The notes: generated from the sequence alone by a model not told the origin. Counted from the stretch's first letter, positions 22,341-34,735 are shown. The stretch is 64,000 nucleotides of DNA from Pterois miles (GCA_947000775.1 CAMQGK010000001.1:4887501-4951500); one strand, 5' to 3'. Numbers and translations: made by a program.

Positions 22341-23499
22341 TAGACGTAAGCACAACATTCGATATTTCAGCTGTCATTCACAAGTAGTTGTCAAGACATC
22401 CGACATGAAAGCATCAACGTGGCCTCACTGCTGTTGATAGGTGCATTTCCTCTTCCTGATCACGAGTTTTGCTCTCACTTTGGGATAAACAAACAGGGAG
22501 GGCTATGACATCATGTCTGTGAAATGTAGTTTTTAAAATAGAAACTTATATAAAACTGCCACGAAACTTTCAAGTTCCTAAGTTATTTTTTCATAAATAT
22601 ACATGACAGCTACTTTGCATACACTTTAAAATATTTTTTTTTGTTCAATGTCTACATGTTCAATATATTTTAATAATGCGTTTAGTAGGAATATCAGGTC
22701 AGATTGCTGTGAGTGAACACCATGCAGCAAAATCAAGCTGCTTGCATTTCTAGCGCCCCCAGGTGACCATAAAGGAGAATGGCACCATCAAGGTTTCCTC
22801 TCAACTGTCATCTTTGGTTGCAAAGTTGTTTTCAATCATCTTTGAAATGAAAATAACCAATACTGCACCTGCTTCATGTAAATTATGAACAAAAATAATC
22901 AGATGGATGTCTAAAAGTGTTGCTACTAACAATCATTTGCATTTTCAGTTACAGTTTTTCCTCCTTCGCTTTTAAATGAGATTTTTTTCCCCAAAACAAT
23001 AGTAGTTTGTTGTTCTCAATAGATTTAAATTTCTCATTCATTCAAGCAAATTGCATACGTTTTTGGCACATGTGCAAAAGAGGAAGCACAATGATCAAAC
23101 TGAAGCGTCAATTCTTCTAAACATTCTTTCTATTGAGCCGTCACATGAAATCTATTCATTTATCAAAATCTGACATACATATCTATTCCATATACAGTAT
23201 ATCTATCATATGGTGTTACGTACTGTGAGGCAGTACAGTTAGTTGTTTTTTTGCAACACAGCAGCATTCAGCTAGACTGAACCAGGTTTTGAAGCATGAA
23301 TGTAGTGTTTTGGGTGAGTTACGACCTTTTGAAGACATGCAATAGATTTACAATGTCCCATCAAACGGCTGACATTTTTACTTACACTGAAATAAAAACT
23401 GTAATCTGGTCATTATTTTGTCGTTTAATATATTGGTGTATAAAGTATAGGAAATTAGCCCAATTTAATATTAATAATTGCTTGTTTAGTCTGACTTAC

Positions 23500-23780
23500 A
23501 CCCCATTTACACCTAGTATAAATATACAAATCTGTATCCAGACTTTTGCTTGGTGGCAGCGGTGGGTGGAGCTGCTCCGGTCACATGTCGATGTGTCCCT
23601 GAACAGGATACTTAACCCTAAATTGCTCCTGGAAGCTTCGCCATGGGTGAGTGAATGAGTTATAGATTAGATCTGGGCAAAGTTGGCACCTTGCCTGGCA
23701 GCCAATGTTTGAGTGAATGCTGACATGTAAAGCGCTTTGAGTGGTTGGAAGACTTGAAAAGTGCTGAATAAATGCATAAA
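23500..23780 (+). mobile_element. Retroposon fragment, LINE/SINE 3' type
   Basis: Contains CCTGAACAGGATACTTAACC and, near the end, TGTAAAGCGCTTTGAGTGG then AAAAGTGCT-AATAAATGC, the usual 3' ending of fish L2-type retroposons. Fragmentary, with no open frame. Confidence 0.5.
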
Positions 23781-25734
23781 AGCATGTTAATGAAAGAGCC
23801 AAATGGGGTCCAGAACCTTAATATATTCACTTCACTATCACGGAAGCATCGAAGCAAAGGTAAAACTAGTAATTATTTGTCTGTTTTTAGGCAAAATGCC
23901 AAACAATTCTTATCAAAACTGTTGTTAATTTACTTTCTGACATTCAAACAGATTCACTGATTATTTTTGCTCCAGTATCTAGTTTTGGAGCCACGTCTGT
24001 GTTCCACAAACATCAAGTTATTGACAGAAGGACAATAATTTAATTTTCAGACTCATCAGAAATAAAGGCAAGAGGCATAATGTCTGTTATCATTATGGTT
24101 CTGTATTGGTTGACAAAGAAAATAGTACCATCACAGCAAAAATGATTATCACAGTCAACTGGTTAAAGAAAGGAATAAAAGACATGCTGGTGAAAAAATA
24201 TCCAACTCTGTGTACAACTTTTATTGCACCCAAACTGGGCCAAATATCCTCAGTTCAGTTAACACTTTACTTTGTCTGCACACCACTGACACTGAAACAT
24301 CCTCCAAGTTATCTGCGTCTATTTGGATTAATAGAGCAGAATTACACAAGAATAGAAGTGGATGTCCCACACCGAAGAACGGTGGCTTGTAGACAAATTT
24401 GCTTTTGCTTGATAGTATTAATTCCAGCCTTGAAGTTCTCCTGAGTCTCTCAGTTTTACATAGAAAAACATATACATACAAAAATAAAGTGTAAGGCATT
24501 GTGAGCCAAAAGTAGACAGTATAGCTGCATTTCAGACTGAAAGACATCAATCATAGAGGGAAATGATCACAGTTTTCAAACAAATGATGGTTGTTATGGA
24601 CAGTAAAGTAACCTTTCCATGCTGTAAAGAAAGACAACTTTACTATTTGAATCGCTGAGAAAAAGAATGACAGGCAAGACGGGGGATGTGAGCTTTTGGA
24701 AACAACAAGAGTACTGTGCTGAAACTTACTGCACTGTACTGCTTTTTAAGACGTCAACATCTTGAAATGATTAGAAATAAGATTCAATAAAGACGGGACC
24801 TTGTGCAACGAGACATGTCTCGGATGTCTCTTTGTGGGAGCTGCACACAAATTAAAACAAACATCTTTGTCTTGATGCATTTTCAGATATTGAAATGTCT
24901 TTCCTAAAACCCAATGATTTTAAATAAATGTAGAAGTGATTCCAGCTACATAATCAATGGATTTTGCTACATCTGAATAAAGCAGGGTGTTTTAAATGCT
25001 TTGGTGTGCCAAGGCACAGTAAATGTACTTTAGATTTCAGCTACATCAGTTCACCATTAACTATAACCATTTTATAGCACTGCCCATCATAACTACATCT
25101 CTCTATAGCTCTATCTAAAACTACGTTGATGGCACCAAACTTCCTGTGACCAGATGGCTTGTGTAAGGAAAACTGTAATGCAAGTAAGTTGCAGGCACAA
25201 AACAGAGCTAACACAGAAGAGGGAGGTGCATGCAGGAAAAGTATTCAGTGGTTTTGTTTGGACTCTGCTGACTGACTAGTGTAATTCAACAGGAAGAGCT
25301 GTCGAAACTCAAGACAAAACCACAAAAGATTTCTCAAACTGTCTTTAAATCAGATCATTGGTCCAGGACAACAGTGGCTACGGTATGCTAAAATTCAACA
25401 GCCGAGGAGAAGAACTCCCAAATCATGACTCTGTGCTCCACGGGTCAGTGAAATACACATATGTAAACCACAAACTGAATATAAAGATGGACAACATGAC
25501 AGCTGCCCAAATGTGAAGCCAAAACATCTGGATTGCCCCTTAGTGGCTGGCTGCAGTATAGGTCATAAATCCCACCTCCTCCATGTTGGCAGATGGGACA
25601 TGGGCCAAACCAAAAAGTCAAAGTACACATCAAATACATTTTCCTCGAAGGTGGTTTCTATCATTTCAGGTAGTTCTTATCACACTGATGTGTGTTCAAG
25701 TGTTCGTTTTTCAGATGACATTGGTTTTGATTAA

Positions 25735-25990
25735 TTATATGATGCTATAAAAAGGCGGTGAGACATCATGACTTACAGCTGTGAGTCTCTCTCGACGACG
25801 AGCTGCAGCCGTGCTCGGCTTGTGATTGGTTCGGCAGGGTGACCTCGCTACCGCAGCTCCAGCCCTCCGAACACTACTAGCTCCAAAAGATGTCAAAATC
25901 TCAAGATGGCAGCTCCCATATCCAGAATATTTTGGCTTCACTTCTGTACAGTTTGAGGAAGTAGAGACGCGTCGTCCATCTTTAAATACA
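25735..25990 (+). repeat. Dispersed repeat, copy 1
   Basis: From GATGCTATAAAAAGGCGGTG to GCGTCGTCCATCTTTAAATA. It shares GGGTGACCTCG, TCTCAAGATGGCAGCTCCC and the CGTCGTCCATCTTT end with copy 2. The end segment recurs at 41748-41835. Confidence 0.7.
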
Positions 25991-26088
25991 GTCTATGATT
26001 TCACCCTTTGTGGGAACTTTTTGTTCTGTTTTATTTGTGCCAGTTCAGTGACTGTTGAAGTTTTTCTTTTTCTGATAAGTTTGGTTTT

Positions 26089-26275
26089 AATTAGTTATTT
26101 GATGCTATACAAAGGGGGTGCGGCGTCATGTCTTGTGATTGATTCAGGCGGGTGACCTCGACACTGTGCAGACTCAAAATCTCAAGATGGCAGCTCCCGT
26201 ATCTGGGATATTTTGGTTTCATTTCTGTACAGTGAGCAGGAGGAAGTGGAGAAGCGTCGTCCATCTTTATTTACC
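26089..26275 (+). repeat. Dispersed repeat, copy 2
   Basis: Same order of blocks as copy 1 with small internal deletions, so the two are independent insertions or an old local duplication. Confidence 0.7.
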
Positions 26276-27134
26276 TTTAAACCGAGAGTCGAAAAGTTCA
26301 AGCCAGCTCTGTGAACCGTGACTTTAAGGAATCTTGGGTTCAGAATGAGTCATTTCCAGGTGAAAATCTTGAAACGCAGATGTTATATTATACCTGTCTA
26401 ACCTGCACAGTGTCCAGAACACTGCAACTAGTGCAATACCAAATTGTAAAGAAGATATATATTTCTGCAGCTGAATGGTTGAGATGATGAAAAATGTACC
26501 ACTATTCATAAGGTGACAGAAGACACAACAACAGAGCTTCAGCTACACTGAGACACATACGAAACGGTGAAGCTGCTGCTACCACACTGAGAAAAACACA
26601 GTTCAGAGACAAAACAGGAAGTGCATGCTTTTACAATAACGGGACATGTTCACCTTGTCCTTTGTTTTGGTGGTTCTATTAAAACGTCCCTGTTTAAAAG
26701 CCAGTAGCTTCGATATTATATTCATCACAGCCCACCTCTGTGCTGTACACAACGTGGGCAACATTGGATTATTGTCATACGATAACCAAATAATAGAAGC
26801 TTCATACCTGCACCACAGGGTTTCCCTAAATTGTTTAAGATCTCATTAGTTTGAGCTTTTTTCAATTTAATTAGCATATTAATGAGAGAAAATAATTTCA
26901 GGAAAAAGTGAAACTTCTTGGTGTTGTAGTAGAGTTGATATTACTCCTCTTTCTGTGATCTAATTAAACAAAAAGACTTGAAGGCATATCAGCTTTCTGA
27001 CTGCTTACGAGCCTTCACTTGACGAGAAGACGTGTTATTTCTAGCAGCTGAACAGATGGCAATAGTTTGATGTACGATTATGAGCTTTTAAATGTAACTT
27101 TAATTGAGTAATTTCTTTTAATAGGTCTTATAAT

Positions 27135-27523
27135 ATAATCTCAAGGCACACCTTCATTTTATTCTACAGAAATTCACCACATTGGTTGAGAACCACAGCT
27201 CCAGCACTCCCAGTGAGACTAGGCAACCAAACTGAGCACCAGCAAGAGTGAAACACTAAGCTAACACTGTCAGATGCACTTGGTTTTACTCATCAGGCAC
27301 TTTAAATCTCACAGTGTCAGAAGCACCACCTGCAGGATGAGAAAAAACGAGTGATCCGTAACTCTATCTGGTTTTGAGGTGTGTGAAATCTTCCCAGCTA
27401 CAGTTTAGTCCAGGTCTGCAGGAGGTGCAGCTCTGTCCACACACAGACCGAGATCGGGTGGAAGTCAGGAACGTGGCACTTGTGGGTAAAGTGAGGTCAT
27501 TGACAGTGAGTATGGCAAACTCC
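27135..27523 (-). other. rpia 3' UTR (probable)
   Basis: Non-coding continuation of the last exon after the stop codon. A minus-strand AATAAA (27158-27163 on the plus strand reads TTTATT) would end the transcript near 27140. Only the signal supports this end. Confidence 0.4.
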
Positions 27524-27621
27524 TCAGTTAACGGGAGGATCTCGAACCTGCACGCTTCCATCCTCCATCCCGAAGTAGGCTCGCTCAGCCATGCCGACGA
27601 AAAGCCCCGTCTCCACCACAC
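27524..27621 (-). CDS. rpia: rpia exon 9 (last)
   Basis: Acceptor CCCCAG; encodes GVVETGLFVGMAERAYFGM, then EDGSVQVRDPPVN and the TGA stop at 27526-27524. The Gly codon is split with exon 8 (G|GT). Confidence 0.95.
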
Positions 27622-30600
27622 CTGGGGAGGACACACAGACCATTTAGTTGGACCACGAATACAATTTTTCGCATTTGTCGCTTACAGTATAAACGTTAGT
27701 ACAGAGCAGAGGTGGGCAATCATTTTTCCTGGGGGGCCACACACATACTGTCAGACATAACCTCTATTTTATAACTACAGGAAACATACTGTTACTGTTA
27801 TTTTTCAGCATTTTTTTAATACTGAAAATCACTCTAAACAGAATATTATTAAGAAAATAACATTATATACAGGAGTCTTTGAACCGTACAGGACTGACCG
27901 ATTTGGGCAGTAATGTTTCCATTAACAAAATTTAACATTTATCTTAACATTAACACTTAAATGTAACATTTAAGTGAACATTAACACTAACATTTAACTT
28001 AACATTAACACTTATATGTGCTGACGCACAGAGGAAGTTAAGATATTTTCACTGGAGAAAAACTGAAACAATCTGATGTTCACATCATGTCTTGCCCTCC
28101 TGTTTCCTATTTCTGGGAGGTTGTATGTGACGACGATGTGTTGTTAGCAGGACATTTACCAGCACTGAAACACAGCCACGTTTGTCTTAATACGAAGCGC
28201 CAACTCCTCACCTGGAATCATCTTGATGGCGGTGTTGACTTCCTTCCAGTTCTGAGCACGCTCAAACTTCCAGTCTAGGATGAAGTTGCTATTGTCAGTG
28301 ACCACAGGACCCTGAGAGCCACAAACATAGACCATTTTATGACATCATAGATCTTCTATCATAAGACAGAAATGTGTTTATAATACTATCAAATGGACAC
28401 AACTAAAATGTGAGAAATGATCAAATTTTCCAACACAAGTGACAACAGTGTGGCCATGACTGTTGAACAGAAGTGTGTGACTTGACTGAAGATGGATATC
28501 ATTTGAAGGTCGAGTGCACTCTGACAATAGACAGTTCATTTTAAAATAAATTAGACAGTCTAGATCATTCTGGAGCCTTGATAAGCAGAACTGACTTAAT
28601 CTTTTTGCTCGACAGCTTTTCAAAAGGTTTTCCAGTTAAAACCAAAACTTCTATTTGACCGGACTTTTGATTATTTATTTATTAATTATGAAGCAAATGT
28701 TGATTAAATAAAACATGTGTAAGGACCGAGGCTTCCTGGATAAACTAACTGGGACTTGTCTACTCAATAGTACACAAACTGCTTCCAGGCTCAACAGTCA
28801 AAAGGAACAATACAAACAGGAAGCGCTGAGATAACAAACAGACTCTCCTGCCTTGGATGTTTTCATTTTTTAAAAGACACTGAAGTAAATAATTAATATT
28901 CTACTATACGGAGTGTTAATGAGGCAGATACAGTGCATGTGTAAGTGCCATTATGGTCCTCTGGTTTCAGTCCAAACTTTCATCAGTTTCACTGTTGTCA
29001 CAACCCTCTTCATATACTAAAAGAGTTAAATATGTCCAGTAGAGTGTTCTTGTGAACAAGCAAAAGTTAAGCTCACATTTAGAGCTGTAACAGTTTCTGT
29101 ATTCATACCAAACGACCACGGTACGAAGGTCACAGTCTGGAGCACGCAGCTGCACGCAGAATACACAGTATGTAGACTGATGCACGTAATGCAGACCTAA
29201 ACTTTGTGCTGTCATGCTGAAGTTAGCACAAGAAGCAGACTGCGAGTAAGTCTCACTACGGCAAATGCAAATGAAACGCTGGAGATGGAAGTCCTGCCTG
29301 TGGGTTCCTGGTCAGCGACAACGGAAACAGAGTTGTGGACTAATAAGACGAGGATGGTGTGAAGGTGTTGCTCCACCGTTGCAGGAGATGTGAATGGAAA
29401 CAGCCAGTGGCATCATCCAGATGATAAATGTTTGGGTGTTTTGAATGTTTAAATATAGCCAAGTTGAAGTAATTGAAACACTCCTAATGCACATTAATAA
29501 ATTATTATTTTGTATTATTCTTCATATTTTAGATTTTCAATAACAGATGCTTTTCAGATTTATCACCTATTGGACCAGTTGCCTTTTAGGAAAGTGTTTG
29601 TTCAGTGTTTGTACAGAAGTGTTTTTAAATGTTCCTTAGGTTTATAATGAAAATAGTTTACCAAAGTTGCCAGTGAGCAAAACCACTTGTAGATAGCTGA
29701 ATAGTGCAAAGTCACTGGCAGATATGTGACTTACGTCACCAGCGTGCACATGTGACGGCATGCACTTCCTTGTGAGCATGCACGGGACAAACAAAATGTG
29801 GAGCTCCTTAGTGCAACTATAGGTCACACAATCCAGAGGGTACTTTTATGTTCACACACAAGTCCAAAAAATGTAGTTACTTTGGATTGAAATGGAAGCT
29901 AAAAGCCATTTCAGACAATGACCTGGTGAGTGAACACGTAAAGGTTCATTCAATTTATTGTTAATGGACAATTTGGCGCTTGTGGTTTTAGTGTCAACCT
30001 GGACTAAACTGGACAAGCCCCTGGACGGAGAACCAGAGCCATCTACAGAAAATTCTGATTGTGATATACCGTGGAGCAACCAAAGCAAAGCTGTGAGAAG
30101 AATTGTGAAATTGCTGCTGTACCAAACAGAGAGGTACCACGAAAACCTGCCGAATAGGAGAAGCGTTGAATACAGAAGAAGTGCGAGCCAAGACAACCTC
30201 CACTTACTGCTTTACTGACGGCCATCCGTAAGTTGGCCTCGCCTCCGAAGCGTTTGGCTATCGTCCTGGAGATGGGAACGTACGCCATGGGGATCACCTC
30301 GATAGGAACTCCCTTCTTCCACTGTTGGCCCAGAGCCTTGGAGTCCTTCCTGGGAGAGGAAGAGGAAGATAAGAACCACATCTGAACACACATTAACTAG
30401 AGGTCGACAGATCTGGGCTCATGAGTTCACAACGACTGATGTGGATATTCATAAAAAAAGCAGGACTACAGATGGCCGATATACCATTTTTTCTTTTTGC
30501 ATCTAATAAAATACAACAATTTCATAAATTCAACAAAATTGCTGAATTTAAATGAACATTTATTTAACAGTTTTTGTCTGCATTGTGTCTGTTTGTTTAA

Positions 30601-33600
30601 GGAGATCTGCACTTTGCGTGCACTTATTTTGTTAATACGGGTATAAAAATAATTAATATAAAAATAATATTAATAAAATAAAATATATTGACTAAACAAA
30701 AGTCTACAGGTTAACAAAAACTTCGTAAAAAAATGTATGAATGAAAACTAATTTTAGCTTTCTAACAGCAGCCTTTATCAGCAGACAGCCACTTTCATTG
30801 ATAAAAATAAATAAATAAAATAAACAGAGTTAGTGTTAGTTTAGTGGATTCCCTGGTGTTGGCGTGTTAATCGGCCAATGCTGATTATCTTAAAATGGCA
30901 TTAATCGGCCTGATGAATTGTCCAACTGATTAATCAGACTATCATTAACACAAACATGCAATTAAAGATCGAACGTAGTACAAGGCAGAAAACAGCAGCC
31001 TCTCAACCAGCTAACACACACAACTTTAACAAATCCTTAATGAAAAACTGCAAAACATCCATTTTTTATTCCTTTAAAGGCTGGCAAAAACACTTTCACT
31101 TACCTAATTTCTTTTCTTTTTGAATTAAACTAGCAAATACAAACCTGTAGTCGGCAATGACGACAAAATGTTTAGCACAGCCGGCTATAATCTTCTCCTG
31201 CGTGAGACAGCCGCTGTGAGACAAAGAGAGGACGAGTGAGACAGAAATCAGAGAAGACACTGGCTAACGTCTGCCGTCTGTGTTAAACTGTCCTCACCCT
31301 CCACCTTTAATCAATGTGAGATCTGCGTCCACTTCGTCCGCTCCGTCAATCGCCACATCCAGCTGCGTGGGAGGAACGTTAACTCATTACAGCAGACCAC
31401 AAGCAAACCGTTTGTCTGCATTTAGAAACAGCCAGCTCTACCATTCATGCTTTCCAGTTGCACAGGCATAATTTCCACAACACTGCTATTCAAGCTGACA
31501 GGGTTTGAGCGCCAACATACTGCAGCCCTTCCTCACTTCCATGGCTTTCACATTCATTTGTAACAAGCTCATCATACCTCTGGGTGCCTGTCCAGATCCG
31601 ACAGCGTGAGGCCGTGCTGCACAATCAGTTGGCGAGCCTGTGGGAGGACAAGAGACAGGATAAAATGTGACGACCAGGAGACAAAAAGCTGTGATTTTTC
31701 AATTTGTACTTTTGTGCATGTCTTTTTTGAAAGGACACATGTAAACAGTTGTAATTAATGCCTCTTCTCTGAAAAGAATTGTGTCATTTATATGCTTGGA
31801 CCAAAAAAGAGAAGGCTGTGTGTGGTAATGAAGCCACAGTGTTACAGTACATGCTGTTGCCAAATGCTGCGTGTGTGTGTGCAGCATTAAGCCACCAGGG
31901 TGACAATAATTAGAAGTCATGTTGGTCTACAAGGAAGTCTAAACATCCAAACCAACCTGGAAGGAGGTGGGCACACACACGATGTTGAGCTTCTCCTGAC
32001 GCACCCTGTCAGCTGGAAAACACAACATGCACAGTGTTTAAAAAGAGGGATGATTAATGTGTTTACCTTAAAGGGAGAGTTCAGGTGTTTTGAAGTTGGG
32101 CTGTATGAAGTACTTATCTATAGTCATTGTATTACCTACAGTAGGCGACGGTCGGCACACCCCCAGTTTGGAGAAACAAACAAAAATTACCTCACGGGAG
32201 CAAAGTAACCTAGTACTGTGGACGGGAGCAGTGGCGAATCAGAGATCAGCAACCACCTTGTTCTGCACATCTTACATCTAAAAATCAGAATTACTCACCT
32301 AATCTGTCCACAGCATAGACGATGGTTGATCCGCTGCCGACGCCAACCACCTGATTATTCTATGTGAGACGGAAAATAACTCAAACTAATGCAACATTTC
32401 ACACCAGAGCTTAAAACCTGCCATGAATTGCCTCTGACTTGACTGAAAGTGTGTTGAGATGGAACAGCAGGCATGGACACAATATGAGGAACAGTGAATT
32501 TATTATATTACACAGTATATTGGACATTTATGCATGACATTAAAGTCTGCTTATTATTACAGATTATACAATGGAGCTGTGATAGAGTAGGAATTCAACA
32601 GTTTTGGTCATGAAATGCATAAAAAACATCAAAATAAATCCTAATCTTATAACTCATGATGTTGTGCTTTGTTGAAACTCCAATAAAAATCTTTTGTTTT
32701 TAACTTTAGGGTGTAATTTAAAATTTGTGTATTCATGTGTTCATTGTGTTTTTATTCCTGTATGATTCTGTGGAAAACAAAACACAAACTCAGGAAAAAA
32801 ACATTTGGAAATTAGTGTTTGGTAGATTATTTCTCTGTTGTTACAATGCTAATTGTCATGGTATTTTACATGGTTGGAAAGCCTGTTTATTTACCTTCAC
32901 AATGATGTCAAACTTGTAAAGATTGTGTATTTGTGGGATGAGCAGCACAGCTGAAACATTAATTTCCAATTTTTTGTGTGTTTTGTTTTCCACAGTCATA
33001 CAGGAATAAAAACACAATGAACACATGAATACACAAATCTTAAATTACAGCCTAAAGTTAAAAACAAAATAGTTTTATTAAAGTTTCAACAAAACACATC
33101 GTATGAGTTATAGGATTATGATTTATGTTGTTGTTTTTCATGCATTTTATGACCAAAACTGTCCATATGTTGAATTCCTGCTCTATCACAGTTCCATTAT
33201 ATAATCTCTAATATTAAATTTAATTTAATGTCGTGGATAAATACATAAAACAACCTCTGTCCGCTCTCTTATGTCAGGCTGCATTGATTAGCTCATACAT
33301 AACATGCTAGTTCATCTATTCCTGTTCGTCCATCAGTTAAAACTACACGGAGCGTCTTGCTAGCAGCTAACACAAGCTGTAACACACTGTACGGTTAGTA
33401 TATTTAGTCCTTAATGCTGGACAAAGTTAGCCCACTATCCCGGGACAGGCATGCATAACGCTGAGCTAATTCCCTCGCAAACCGTGCAAGTTAGGTAACC
33501 GCACAGAGTTAGCAAGCCAAGCTACTTTCTATGTATGATTAGCTATCTTTGCTAGCATGCAGCATCTGTGCGTGTAGCTAGCAGCTAGCAGCTAGCTGTG

Positions 33601-33864
33601 GACACATGTGGACATATTAGCCAGCAGCGACGGCGGTGTGTTTACGGTTCACTGTACCTGGATGTGGTTGTCCACGGCGGCGTAAGCGGCCAGTTTCTTC
33701 GCCTCCTCTGCCATGTTGTTGGCGGACTGACTGGACAGACACACGTGTTTCTGGCTTCTGAGAGCCGCCGACAGCCTCCAGGATGCTGAGGAAGAGGAAG
33801 AAGATGAAGAAGAGAGGAATCCAGCTGCGATTTTACTGAAGGAGACCCACCCCTGGAGTCTCAT
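27524..33864 (-). CDS. rpia: Ribose-5-phosphate isomerase A, complete
   Basis: Nine exons encode 285 residues: 33658-33864, 32299-32359, 31957-32012, 31578-31637, 31298-31362, 31145-31213, 30208-30349, 28212-28311, 27524-27621. All junctions are GT-AG and the frame is continuous to TGA. The enzyme interconverts ribose 5-phosphate and ribulose 5-phosphate in the non-oxidative pentose phosphate pathway, in the cytosol. Family marks seen: GVGSGSTIVYAV (phosphate loop), PTSFQARQLI, DGADEVD and IKGGGG, TQEKIIAG, KGVPIEVIPMAYVP. The Asp pair of DGAD, the Lys of IKGGGG and the Glu of TQEK match the active-site residues of E. coli RpiA. The first 50 residues are poorly conserved and carry a nine-Ser run; a second ATG at 33714 (MAEEAKK) fits the conserved core start. 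Confidence 0.97.
28212..28311 (-). CDS. rpia: rpia exon 8
   Basis: Acceptor CTCTCAG, donor CCAG|GTGAGG. Encodes GPVVTDNSNFILDWKFERAQ then NWKEVNTAIKMIP. Confidence 0.95.
30208..30349 (-). CDS. rpia: rpia exon 7
   Basis: Acceptor TCTCCCAG, donor GCA|GTAAGT. Encodes KDSKALGQQWKKGVPIEVIP, MAYVPISRTIAKRFGG and ANLRMAVSKA. Confidence 0.95.
31145..31213 (-). CDS. rpia: rpia exon 6
   Basis: Acceptor CTCACAG, donor CTACAG|GTTTGT. Encodes GCLTQEKIIAGCAKHFVVIA then DYR; contains the catalytic Glu of TQEK. Confidence 0.95.
31298..31362 (-). CDS. rpia: rpia exon 5
   Basis: Acceptor CACGCAG, donor GGAGG|GTGAGG. Encodes LDVAIDGADEVDADLTLIKG then GG; contains the active-site DGAD and the IKGG lysine. Confidence 0.96.
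31578..31637 (-). CDS. rpia: rpia exon 4
   Basis: Acceptor CCCACAG, donor CAGAG|GTATGA. Encodes the 20 residues ARQLIVQHGLTLSDLDRHPE, phase 0 at both ends. Confidence 0.96.
31957..32012 (-). CDS. rpia: rpia exon 3
   Basis: Acceptor TTCCAG, donor TCCAG|GTTGGT. Encodes ADRVRQEKLNIVCVPTSFQ. Confidence 0.95.
32299..32359 (-). CDS. rpia: rpia exon 2
   Basis: Acceptor CACATAG, donor TTAG|GTGAGT. Encodes NNQVVGVGSGSTIVYAVDRL, including the substrate phosphate loop GSGST. Confidence 0.96.
32360..33657 (-). other. rpia intron 1 with foldback element
   Basis: The 1.3-kb intron consists largely of the inverted repeat described at 32531-33238. The remainder near exon 1 (33240-33650) is ordinary sequence with several GCTAGC-type short repeats. 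Confidence 0.8.
32531..33238. repeat. Long inverted repeat (foldback), arms about 290 bp
   Basis: Left arm 32531-32819 and right arm 32953-33238 are imperfect reverse complements with a 133-bp spacer. Long perfect blocks include GTGTATTCATGTGTTCATTG and TGTTTTTATTCCTGTATGA. No coding capacity. It could be a foldback-type transposon or a head-to-head duplication. As part of the rpia intron it would form a long RNA hairpin. Confidence 0.88.
33658..33864 (-). CDS. rpia: rpia exon 1
   Basis: ATG 33864 (MRLQGWVSF) to ATC CAG|GTACAG. Encodes a variable Ser-rich leader (nine Ser at residues 18-26, from a short purine/pyrimidine microsatellite) and then AEEAKKLAAYAAVDNHIQ. Translation from the internal ATG at 33714 would give a 235-residue core enzyme, so either start is possible. 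Confidence 0.85.
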
Positions 33865-34135
33865 GACCCGGCCCACAACACGCAGAGACAGGCCCACTAG
33901 AGACAGTCAGGTTTCCCCACTCCTCCGCACCAGGAAGAGAAGAGCGGCTGAATCCTGTTTGACAGCTCATCACCTGTCCTATCTGCGCAGGTGCAGAAGG
34001 TAACCTGCAAATTGTGAAATCTGATCCATCTGAGAGCTGAAAAAAACTCTCGCGAGACTCACTGCCCGACGACCTATCCTCCCAACCTTAACTAGCCGAC
34101 AGCAAGGCCTAACCATCTCGCGAGAGTTTGTCCAA
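33865..34135 (-). promoter_or_regulatory. rpia promoter with two TCTCGCGAGA palindromes
   Basis: Two perfect TCTCGCGAGA palindromes at 34048-34057 and 34116-34125, 68 bp apart and about 185-260 bp upstream of the start codon. This CGCG element is a known core promoter motif of CpG-island housekeeping genes, bound by BANP when unmethylated. No TATA box was seen. Confidence 0.65.
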
Positions 34136-34311
34136 CTTCTAGACATACTTAAAAAAATGATTAGAAATGGAGCAAATTAGATTAAAAAAAGTTATTTATT
34201 TTTGTAAAACGATCAAAATATCCTGACAGCAGTGCATGAGGCAGGTAATCTGAAAAAAAATCATGTGTCTGTGTGTACGATTAGTACGACTGTATCAGGG
34301 ACGCATTGAGG

Positions 34312-34735
34312 AAAAGAAGTAAATATTTTGAGATTTGAGAATAAAGTCATAATATTTAGAGAATAAAGTCATAGGTTTACAAGAAAAAATGAATATTATG
34401 AGAATTAAGTCATAGGTTTATGCGAAAAAAAGTACTATAATGAGAATAAAGTCATAAATTTACAAGAGAAAAAGTCATAATATTATGAGAATGAAGTCCT
34501 AAGTTTACGAGAACAAAAGTTGTAATATTATGAGAATTGAGTCATAAATTTAGGAGAAAAAAGGCATAATTTTATGAGTATATAGTCACAAGTTTCCGAG
34601 AAAAAAAATCATAATGTTATGAGAATAAAGCCATAAGTCTACAAGAAAAAGTCGTAGTATTATGAGAATAAAATCCTAAGTTTACAAGAAAAAAGTTGTA
34701 GAATTCTGAGAATAAAATCATAAAATTTCAAAGTA
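34312..34735. repeat. Degenerate AT-rich tandem repeat
   Basis: About ten diverged copies of a roughly 40-bp unit containing GAGAATAAAGTCATAAGTTT and ACAAGAAAAAAGT-TAATATTAT. Simple satellite-like sequence between rpia and slc4a11. Confidence 0.85.

Larger units (their letters stand above)
22341..27130. other. Intergenic, eif2ak3 promoter to rpia 3' end
   Basis: About 4.8 kb with no supportable gene. It holds a retroposon tail (23500-23780) and two copies of a dispersed repeat (25735-25990, 26089-26275). The open frames here are short and lack splice context or recognisable domains. Confidence 0.6.

Noticed and set aside
33865..33897. Upstream extension of rpia to 33897
   Set aside because: The codon there is GTG; the first ATG in frame is 33864.
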